Source: Porphyromonadaceae bacterium UBA7332
Lineage (GTDB): Bacteria; Bacteroidota; Bacteroidia; Bacteroidales; UBA7332
DNA: 20,744 bases
Assembly (NCBI GenBank): GCA_002471225.1
Contig: DKPO01000025.1
Span: forward strand, 1-20,744
Direction of reading: 5' to 3'
Part shown: one piece after another, positions 14,698-20,744 of the stretch
How positions within the stretch are numbered: position 1 is the stretch's first letter
Layout: each line of letters starts with the position of its first letter
Notes under the pieces: generated by a model
What the model saw: the letters and a program-made list of their open reading frames with translations, nothing else
What the model was told of the DNA's origin: nothing
The model's database searches: none
Made by a program: the position numbers and the translations under genes

Positions 14698-15455
14698 TTT
14701 CATTGCTTACAATTAGTAATAAAAAGATTGGTTTTAATGATATAGTATAATTAATCACCTGTAGAATGTGAGTTCTGTTAGATTTTGTTATTAAAATACT
14801 TTAAATAGTATAGGAGTGTGTTTTTATTTTATCTGCATAAAATTACGTATTTCCCACCAGATATTTTTTTTTCTTCCTTAATCGAAAATTTTTTCTTAAA
14901 CGTCCTTCTTTTGATTTAATACAGATAACGAGTTAACTAAAATTATTTTCATTAGGAAAAATGATGCTTATTTATTTCCTTATATTAATCCAAATTTTTC
15001 GAAAGGTTTACTTTTTGAATCTTTATATCCTCTTCTGGCTTTTTGTTCGTTTATTTACAATTTGTATTCTATGAGTATTATCTTAATGTTTGATAGTTGC
15101 TTGTATTATTCTTTAAATTAATATGTTATGTGTTGTGGTTAATCACGAATTATAATTTTAGTTCTTAACGAATAAATCCGGTTAACTTAATTGAGTTTTT
15201 ATTAGTTGTATCTAGGTCTTTCTCTTTTTTAGAGTAAAGACATGAATGGAATAGTTTTTCTAAATGTGAAAAAAGAAAGATAGTTGATTGCTAATTCTTA
15301 AAAATAATATAAATAAAATAGCTATCAAAATGTTACTTAAAAGTTGATTTATCTTTACAATATGATTATTTGGTGTGGATTATTTTACTTATGAGTTGTT
15401 TTGTTTGAATGTATGGCATACTATTTGATTTGTTGACATAGTCTTTTTATCTCGA
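14698..15455. other. Long AT-rich gene-free region before the SusC-like gene
   Basis: About 760 bases with no credible reading frame, tRNA or known RNA fold. What can be seen is a hairpin at 15216-15241 (GTCTTT-CTCT paired with AGAG-AAAGAC, one bulged T, five-T loop), the near-palindrome GTGGTTAATCAC (around 15134-15145), and an imperfect promoter-like pair, TTTG-19 bases-AATGTTTG, near 15061-15092. None is strong enough to call. The length is far above the other intergenic gaps in the window. Confidence 0.6.
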
Positions 15456-15486
15456 TTTGTGTGTTAAAAATTAACGCTTACTTTTG
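15456..15486 (+). promoter_or_regulatory. Promoter of the SusC/SusD-like operon
   Basis: TTTG (15456-15459), 19 bases and TACTTTTG (15479-15486) match both elements of the housekeeping promoter exactly, predicting a leader of about 45-50 bases before the ATG at 15539. Confidence 0.85.
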
Positions 15487-15538
15487 TCGTTGAAAACAAG
15501 TGAGAAAATAAATTTTAAAAATGCAAGATTGTTGATTT

Positions 15539-18500
15539 ATGAGAAGATTGACTTTATTTCTAGCTTTCCTAATGATTGGAGTGAGCTATCTTGCTGCCCA
15601 AACCAAAGCATCGGGGGTGGTTATTTCAGCAGAGGACAATTTACCAGTGATCGGAGCATCTGTGGTAATTAAGGGGACAACAATTGGTACAGTAACAGAT
15701 TTTGATGGGAACTTTACTTTAGATATCCCACAAGACGCGTCAAAAACTTTAGTATTTTCATATGTAGGTTTACAAAGTAAAGAAGAAACAGCAAAACCCA
15801 ATATGCGTGTTGTTCTTTCTTCTTCCAGCCAATCTTTGGATGAGGTTATCGTAGTAGCTTACGGTACTGCAAAGAAATCTTCATTTACAGGTTCTGCAGC
15901 AAATGTTAAAGCAGACGCTTTAAGTGTTCCAAGTGTTGAGTCGGTAGACAAAGCCTTGGCAGGTAAAGTTTCAGGAGTACGTGTTGCATCAACAACAGGT
16001 GACCCGGGATCTGCAGGGGAAATTCAGGTACGTGGTATCGGTTCTATTTCATCATCTACATCTCCATTATATGTAATCGATGGTGTACCGGTAGAAAACG
16101 GAAACTTTAATAGTCGCGCATCATCAAACATTCTAAGCTCATTAAATCCGAATGATATTGAATCATTGACTGTATTGAAAGATGCAGCAGCAGCTTCACT
16201 ATATGGATCAAGAGCAGCTAATGGGGTTGTTATTATCACAACCAAAAAAGGTAAAGAAGGTAAAGTTAATGTAAACCTTCAAGCAAACTTCGGAGTTTCA
16301 TCAATGGCTACAAATTCATATGAAACAATGAATGGTATCGAATATTATGATTATTCGAAACTAGCATTAATGAACTATTATAATGACAGAGGCGGTGTTT
16401 CTGGTTTTAATTCTCCGGAGGATTACGCATTAGCACAGTTAGATAAAAGAGGTTTATCTCGTGTTAACGGTGAAGACTGGAGAGATTATATCTACAAGCA
16501 TGGTCAGGAGCAAAACTATCAGGTGTCTATCTCAGGAGGTAGTGCAAAAAGTAAGTATTATACTAGCTTCGGGTATCAGGATATTCAAGGTTTGGCTCGT
16601 GGAACAGACTTTAAACGCTACTCGGGTGTAGTAAACCTTAATAACGAATTGGCAGATTGGTTATCAATGGATGTGAAAACTCAATTGTCTAAAACAGATC
16701 AAAAGGGTTATCGCGATCAATCAAACCAGTCTCAAGGTATCGGATATGGTACTCCTCTGGGATTATTACAACAAGCAAATCCGTCTAAAACATTGAAAAA
16801 TGAAAACGGCGAGTATAATGCAGTTTTAATGGGTAGAGGTATTAATCCTTACTATGAATTGAATGGTAAAGATAAATTCTTACGCACAGAAAACTTCAGA
16901 GCTTTAGGTAATCTGAACTTTACAGTGAAGTTTACAAAAGACCTTAGTTTTAAAACAACAAATGGTGTTGACTTCTCAAATGCTTTCATTAATGAGTATT
17001 GGGGGCCAAATACAATCGATGGTGGTGGTTCTGTAAAAGGTATGGGACAAACAGATGACTACAAAGTTCTTGCTTTGACTTCTTCGAATATATTTATGTA
17101 TAACAAGAGCTTCAAAGAAAAGCATAATTTAGATGCTTTAGCAGGTTACGAAGTACAGTCATACCACAGAAATTATACTCAGGCTGCAGTATCTAATTAT
17201 TCAACAGATAAACTTCCTGATCTATCAGTAGGTGCTCCTTCGAGAGCATTAGGACAAACGGATAAAAAATTCTTACAGTCGTTCTTGTCAAATGTGAACT
17301 ATAACTTTGATAACAAATATTATGTAGGTGCTAATATCCGTGCTGACCGTTCATCTCAATTAGGTGCTGATAAACGTACCGGAGTTTTCTATTCGGTATC
17401 AGGCTCATGGAGATTCTCTCAGGAGTCATTTATGAAAGCAGCTTCTTTAATTACAGATGGTAAGTTAAGAGCTTCTTATGGAACGAATGGTCGTCTACCG
17501 GATTCATTCTACGGACACCTTCCTTTGTATAACTTTGATGGTATTTACGGAAGTAATTCAGCTATCTACCCATCACAACCGGCTAACAAAGACTTAGGAT
17601 GGGAACAAAGTAAAAACTTGAATATTGGTACAGATATTACATTAGCTGACCGTTTCAATTTCTCTTTGGAGTACTTTAGAAAATATACTAGCAATTTGAT
17701 TATGGAGGTTCCGGTATCTAGCTCTACAGGTTTTACTACTGTATTGCAGAATGCGGGAGAAATCTCAAATCAAGGGGTTGATTTTGAATTCCACGGAACA
17801 GATATGTTGAAATCGAAAGTAAAATGGAATGCAGATTTCTCGATTTCATACCTAAAAGCAAAAGTTGAGAAATTACCAGGTGGTAAATCAATGAATCTGG
17901 GCGATGGTGAATTTTATCGTTATGAAGAAGGTAAAGATCTTTACTCATTCTATTTCCCTACTTATGTAGGTGTAAATCCGGAAACAGGTTTAGCAGAATT
18001 CCTGAAAGATCCGACAAAACCATATTCTGCAGATAATGTAGTGAATGATGCTTCTAAAGCAGAAAGATCGATCGTTGCTAAAGCATATCCGACAATTAGT
18101 GGTGGATTTAACAACCAGGTTGTTTACAAAGGATTCTCTTTAAATGTATTATTGACTTATCAGTTCGGTGGTCATTTATTTAACTATCCTGAATATTTCA
18201 TGCACCACGATGGTCGTCGTGCAGCAACCAATATCTCTAAAGATGTTGCAGGTAATTACTGGACAAAACCAGGAGATGTAGTTGATAATCCAAGACCAAA
18301 TGCAGGTGGTACAGGATCAGACTTATTCTCAACAAGATATGTAAAATCATCTGATTTTATTCGTTTGAAAGAAATCGGACTTGCTTATCAGTTGCCAAGC
18401 TCAATTACTTCAAAAGCAAAATTAGGTAACGTTGTATTTAATGTGACAGCTACTAACTTATGTTTCTTGTATGCTGCAACAAAAAATATGGAGCTTGAAG

Positions 18501-18577
18501 TACCTTTAAATGGTTATCGTACAGGAGATACTCCTTTAGCTAAGACAGTTTCGTTTGGCGTAAATGTATCATTCTAA
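15539..18577 (+). CDS. SusC/RagA-family TonB-dependent outer-membrane transporter
   Basis: A 1012-residue outer-membrane protein that would import a nutrient using TonB energy together with its SusD-like lid. In order: a signal peptide (1-21, LFLAFLMIGVSYLAAQ); a carboxypeptidase-regulatory-like beta-sandwich (about 23-93, SGVVISAEDNLPVIGASVVI, DFDGNFTLDIP); the segment LDEVIVVAYGTAKKSSFTGS (100-119), typical of the SusC TonB-box/plug junction; the plug domain (to about 240) with LYVIDGVPV and LKDAAAASLYGSRAANGVVI; and then the beta-barrel ending in the aromatic C-terminal strand VSFGVNVSF. There is no extra N-terminal STN domain, so it is not of the anti-sigma-signalling type. The start is fixed by the promoter and signal peptide. 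The substrate cannot be read from the sequence, and no glycosidase lies nearby to hint at it. Confidence 0.97.
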   Translation: MRRLTLFLAFLMIGVSYLAAQTKASGVVISAEDNLPVIGASVVIKGTTIGTVTDFDGNFTLDIPQDASKTLVFSYVGLQSKEETAKPNMRVVLSSSSQSLDEVIVVAYGTAKKSSFTGSAANVKADALSVPSVESVDKALAGKVSGVRVASTTGDPGSAGEIQVRGIGSISSSTSPLYVIDGVPVENGNFNSRASSNILSSLNPNDIESLTVLKDAAAASLYGSRAANGVVIITTKKGKEGKVNVNLQANFGVSSMATNSYETMNGIEYYDYSKLALMNYYNDRGGVSGFNSPEDYALAQLDKRGLSRVNGEDWRDYIYKHGQEQNYQVSISGGSAKSKYYTSFGYQDIQGLARGTDFKRYSGVVNLNNELADWLSMDVKTQLSKTDQKGYRDQSNQSQGIGYGTPLGLLQQANPSKTLKNENGEYNAVLMGRGINPYYELNGKDKFLRTENFRALGNLNFTVKFTKDLSFKTTNGVDFSNAFINEYWGPNTIDGGGSVKGMGQTDDYKVLALTSSNIFMYNKSFKEKHNLDALAGYEVQSYHRNYTQAAVSNYSTDKLPDLSVGAPSRALGQTDKKFLQSFLSNVNYNFDNKYYVGANIRADRSSQLGADKRTGVFYSVSGSWRFSQESFMKAASLITDGKLRASYGTNGRLPDSFYGHLPLYNFDGIYGSNSAIYPSQPANKDLGWEQSKNLNIGTDITLADRFNFSLEYFRKYTSNLIMEVPVSSSTGFTTVLQNAGEISNQGVDFEFHGTDMLKSKVKWNADFSISYLKAKVEKLPGGKSMNLGDGEFYRYEEGKDLYSFYFPTYVGVNPETGLAEFLKDPTKPYSADNVVNDASKAERSIVAKAYPTISGGFNNQVVYKGFSLNVLLTYQFGGHLFNYPEYFMHHDGRRAATNISKDVAGNYWTKPGDVVDNPRPNAGGTGSDLFSTRYVKSSDFIRLKEIGLAYQLPSSITSKAKLGNVVFNVTATNLCFLYAATKNMELEVPLNGYRTGDTPLAKTVSFGVNVSF

Positions 18578-18604
18578 GAATTTATAGGACTAACTATTTT
18601 AAAA

Positions 18605-20038
18605 ATGTTCACAATGAGAAAGACATATATATCAGCAGTATTAAGCGGAATGCTTCTTTTTACTGCTTGCTCGGATGATCTGAACACAAGACCTTCAACA
18701 TCTCTTCCTACGGATGAGGCTATCGAAACAAACGCAGACTTGCAATTAGCTTTGAATGGTGTTTATCAAAGAGTATCAAGAGTAAGAAGTTTACATGCAG
18801 CCGATTTCGGTTTGTATGCAGATGCAAAAGGAGGTGATACAGATGTTACATTGAATAGTAATCAGTTTTCTGATGTAACTAACTTCCAATTGAACAAACA
18901 ACACTCAATACCGAAAGATTTTTATCAGGAATTCTCTCGCGTTATAGCGTATTGTAATCAGGCTTTAGAAGCAGGTGAAAAACTGCCTGCTTCAGAAAAA
19001 GCTAAAGCTGAATATAAATATATTAAAGGTCAGTTGATCGCTGCCAGAGCTTTGTTCCATTTTGATATGGCTAGACTTTTCTCTCAGCTTCCTACAGTTG
19101 AAGGAGTTGATGTAAATGCTGCTCAATCAGGTGTTGTTATTAACGATCAGGTTTTTAATGTTTTCCATCAGTTTAAGCGTTCAACAATTAAAGAAACCTA
19201 CGATTTTATTATCAATGGTTTGAATGAATCGTTGACATTGCTTTCAAAAGATAAACAGCCGGGTGGTATAAACTATTACGCAGCAGAAGCACTTTTAGCT
19301 CGTGCTTATTTATATAACGGTAACTGGGCTGAGGCTTTACAGGCAGCTGAAGATGTAATAGAGAATAGCGCAGCTAAACTTTATACAACTGAAAACTATT
19401 TGTCATCGTGGAGCGCTACTGATTCAGATGAATCGTTATTTGAAATTTATCTGACAGATAACATCAAGAATAATCCACAAAGAAATGGTTTAGGAGGTTA
19501 CACAACGATTGAAGGATACGGGGAAGTGGGTGTAAACGCACGAATCCTTAGCATATTCGATGCTATTGAAGAAGGTACAGATGTACGTAAATCAATGGTG
19601 AAATTAGAGAAAAACGATAAAGCTTCAGGCTGGTACGTTCAAAAGTATAAAGGACGTCCGGATGCGACGAACTGGATGTATGTAAACAATCCAAAAATTA
19701 TCCGTTTGGCTGAAGTATATTATATCGCTGCTGAAGCTGCTTTGAAATCAGGCAACCAGGCAAAAGCGGATAAATATTATAATGAATTACGCGAAACAAG
19801 ATTCGAGAATGGCTATGTAGCGACAAATAACGTTACAATTGATGATATTCTTGCAGACAGACGTATCGAATTATTCTGTGAAAATCACAGAATGTTTGAC
19901 TTGGTTCGTAATAATAAAGAGGTTCCGTCATGGAATACAGATGCTATCCGTAAACCGAATGCATTTGATATCTTATGTCCGATACCTCAATCAGAAACAG
20001 ACGTAAATCCGGATATGAAACAAAATCCAGGATTCTAA
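18605..20038 (+). CDS. SusD/RagB-family nutrient-binding outer-membrane lipoprotein
   Basis: A 477-residue lipoprotein that would cap the SusC-like barrel at the cell surface and bind the substrate. The signal ends in a lipobox LFTAC (Cys22 from the ATG at 18605, Cys19 from the alternative ATG at 18614), followed by SDD, a sequence consistent with surface export. The family's helical TPR-like core is seen in LQLALNGVYQRV, KGQLIAARALFHFDMARLF (about 140-158) and INYYAAEALLARAYLYNGNW (about 220-239). The C-terminal landmarks ILADRRIELFCENHRMFDLVR and ILCPIPQSETDVNPDMKQNPGF are typical. It starts 27 bases after the SusC-like gene and is clearly co-transcribed. No further PUL gene follows; the operon ends near a hairpin at 20115. 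Confidence 0.96.
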   Translation: MFTMRKTYISAVLSGMLLFTACSDDLNTRPSTSLPTDEAIETNADLQLALNGVYQRVSRVRSLHAADFGLYADAKGGDTDVTLNSNQFSDVTNFQLNKQHSIPKDFYQEFSRVIAYCNQALEAGEKLPASEKAKAEYKYIKGQLIAARALFHFDMARLFSQLPTVEGVDVNAAQSGVVINDQVFNVFHQFKRSTIKETYDFIINGLNESLTLLSKDKQPGGINYYAAEALLARAYLYNGNWAEALQAAEDVIENSAAKLYTTENYLSSWSATDSDESLFEIYLTDNIKNNPQRNGLGGYTTIEGYGEVGVNARILSIFDAIEEGTDVRKSMVKLEKNDKASGWYVQKYKGRPDATNWMYVNNPKIIRLAEVYYIAAEAALKSGNQAKADKYYNELRETRFENGYVATNNVTIDDILADRRIELFCENHRMFDLVRNNKEVPSWNTDAIRKPNAFDILCPIPQSETDVNPDMKQNPGF

Positions 20039-20114
20039 TAACCGATAAATCTAAACGCTTTTCTATTGATCTTGGATCAATCTTTTTGTGAAAACACACT
20101 TATCTTCTTTAGAT

Positions 20115-20142
20115 AAAGGGACTGCCTTCAGGTAGTCCCTTT
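20115..20142 (+). terminator. Probable terminator of the SusC/SusD-like operon
   Basis: AAAGGGACTGCC (20115-20126) pairs with GGTAGTCCCTTT (20131-20142) over 12 bp (one G-U) around a TTCA loop. Only a short T tract follows, so termination may be partial. Confidence 0.75.
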
Positions 20143-20301
20143 ATGTTTAACAGAAGCATGGGAATCTGAAGGCTAAGGATTTCTCAGAAATGATAGAAAG
20201 GAGAGAAATTATAAGAATTTGATATGTGTCAATATATCAGATGTTTAGTGCGAAATGATAGTAACGAAAGTATTTTATATCGAAAAAAAGTGCTTTGAAT
20301 A

Positions 20302-20332
20302 TTTGCAGATTTAGAAAAAAGTCATACCTTTG
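20302..20332 (+). promoter_or_regulatory. Promoter of the tRNA-Gly/tRNA-Leu unit
   Basis: TTTG (20302-20305), 19 bases and TACCTTTG (20325-20332) match both promoter elements. Confidence 0.88.
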
Positions 20333-20336
20333 CACA

Positions 20337-20358
20337 CGTAATCGAAACAACGATTGCG
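20337..20358 (+). promoter_or_regulatory. Leader hairpin upstream of tRNA-Gly
   Basis: CGTAATCG (20337-20344) pairs with CGATTGCG (20351-20358) over 8 bp (one G-U) around an AAACAA loop, starting at about the predicted transcription start. It may guide processing of the tRNA precursor; this is inference. Confidence 0.6.
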
Positions 20359-20368
20359 AATAACAAAC

Positions 20369-20441
20369 GCGAAAGTAGCTCAGTTGGTAGAGCATAACCT
20401 TGCCAAGGTTAGGGTCGCGGGTTCGAGTCCCGTCTTTCGCT
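20369..20441 (+). tRNA. tRNA-Gly(GCC)
   Basis: A 73-base tRNA with acceptor GCGAAAG/CTTTCGC, D arm AGCTCAGTTGGTAGAGC, anticodon loop TTGCCAA with anticodon GCC, T arm GCGGGTTCGAGTCCCGT and discriminator T. CCA is not encoded. Confidence 0.96.
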
Positions 20442-20450
20442 CTAAGGTCT

Positions 20451-20534
20451 GCCCGGATGGTGAAATGGTAGACACGCAGGACTTAAAATCCTGTGGCCAT
20501 AACGGCTGTGTGGGTTCAAGTCCCACTCCGGGTA
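20451..20534 (+). tRNA. tRNA-Leu(TAA)
   Basis: A class II tRNA of 84 bases, 9 bases after tRNA-Gly and in the same unit. Acceptor GCCCGGA pairs with TCCGGGT (terminal G-U), the anticodon arm is CAGGA-CTTAAAA-TCCTG with anticodon TAA, there is a long variable arm, and the T arm is GTGGGTTCAAGTCCCAC. The discriminator is A; CCA is not encoded. It reads UUA codons. Confidence 0.96.
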
Positions 20535-20535
20535 C

Positions 20536-20568
20536 AAAAGCTTCAGATTTTTTTCTGGAGCTTTTTTG
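20536..20568 (+). terminator. Intrinsic terminator of the tRNA-Gly/tRNA-Leu unit
   Basis: AAAAGCTTCAG (20536-20546) pairs with CTGGAGCTTTT (20555-20565) over 11 bp (one G-U) and is followed by T's. Confidence 0.88.
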
Positions 20569-20658
20569 TTTTATATATCAATCCATCAAAGGATCTTTGT
20601 GCTTCGGTCAATTGATCTGTCTAATGTTAATAGGTGAAGTAATTTTTTCAGTCTAAAA

Positions 20659-20689
20659 TTTGCAGGTTTAGAAAAAAGCATTACCTTTG
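20659..20689 (+). promoter_or_regulatory. Promoter of the second tRNA-Gly unit
   Basis: TTTG (20659-20662), 19 bases and TACCTTTG (20682-20689). The leader hairpin is repeated at 20694-20715, with the outermost pair lost. Confidence 0.87.
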
Positions 20690-20725
20690 CACACGTAATC
20701 GAAACAACGATTGCAAATAATAAAC

Positions 20726-20744
20726 GCGAAAGTAGCTCAGTTGG
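20726..20744 (+). tRNA. Second tRNA-Gly, 5' fragment cut by the window edge
   Basis: The 19 visible bases are identical to the first 19 bases of tRNA-Gly(GCC) at 20369 and are preceded by the same promoter and leader. The anticodon lies outside the window, so the identity is inferred from the repeat. Confidence 0.85.

Larger units (their letters stand above)
20302..20387 (+). repeat. Direct repeat unit 1 (promoter, leader, start of tRNA-Gly)
   Basis: Matches 20659-20744 at a constant offset of 357 bases, with six mismatches in 86 bases and no indel. The repeat continues beyond the window edge. Confidence 0.9.
20659..20744 (+). repeat. Direct repeat unit 2, cut by the window edge
   Basis: Second copy of 20302-20387. 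The differences lie in the promoter spacer and the leader, while the visible tRNA part is identical. Confidence 0.9.

Noticed and set aside
15521..15535. Four-codon upstream open frame just before the SusC-like ATG
   Set aside because: It is too short to judge and is expected by chance in AT-rich leaders; no ribosome site or conservation evidence.
15484..15672. Open frame of 62 codons overlapping the SusC-like start in another frame
   Set aside because: It begins within the promoter's -7 element, so it cannot be fully transcribed from it, and it is a shadow of the SusC coding sequence.
20354..20656. Open frame of 100 codons across the tRNA-Gly/tRNA-Leu unit
   Set aside because: It reads through two clear tRNA genes and their terminator; it is not a protein gene.
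1..20744. CRISPR array, insertion sequence, integrase or phage genes
   Set aside because: No regularly spaced short repeats, transposase or integrase motifs, or terminal inverted repeats with target duplications were found. The only repeats are the two tRNA-unit duplications. No gene copy is interrupted at the tRNA 3' ends as expected for an att site.

Overview
The window looks like chromosomal DNA of a low-GC Bacteroidetes, most likely order Bacteroidales (a Dysgonomonas/Paludibacter-type member is my guess, not proven). The evidence is the repeated Bacteroidetes promoter signature (TTTG, a 19-base spacer, then TAnnTTTG), AT-rich start contexts almost without Shine-Dalgarno sequences, a SusC/SusD pair, a head-GIN-domain protein and DUF4369/TlpA-type thioredoxin architecture. 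No insertion sequence, prophage, CRISPR array or plasmid gene is visible. Most of the window is core metabolism and envelope biology.

Layout. 1-850 (minus strand): partial tRNA-Asp(GTC), an FKBP-type prolyl isomerase and tRNA-Leu(TAG). 851-4560 (minus): a secreted GIN-domain protein, 6-phosphofructokinase, and a metal ABC ATPase overlapping its lipoprotein metal-binding partner, with no permease gene. 4816-4995: a second, inverted copy of the tRNA-Leu(TAG) cassette including promoter and terminator, so a block of about 4 kb is flanked by 180-bp inverted repeats. 5083-7020: a secreted HExxH protein (plus) converging on a periplasmic thioredoxin-fold protein (minus), sharing one terminator. 7165-10918 (plus): MltG murein transglycosylase, an ArsC-family reductase and a CPA2-type antiporter with a soluble stress-protein-like tail. 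10971-12266 (minus): M18 aminopeptidase. 12412-14645 (plus): a methyltransferase followed closely by a DUF3843-like protein. About 760 bp without a gene then precede a strong promoter and the SusC-like/SusD-like pair (15539-20038). The right end holds tRNA-Gly(GCC) and tRNA-Leu(TAA), and the start of a second tRNA-Gly unit in tandem.

How the genes work together. Most transcription units are short and end in strong hairpin terminators, several of them shared by convergent genes. The clear functional pairs are ZnuA/ZnuC-like (metal uptake), SusC/SusD-like (nutrient import across the outer membrane) and the methyltransferase/DUF3843 pair (unknown). I find no clear new defence or mobile system. 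The best leads are the inverted tRNA-Leu cassette with covarying terminator stems, a shared initial transcribed sequence and leader hairpins at the tRNA promoters, the long gene-free region before susC, and the orphan ZnuA/ZnuC pair.
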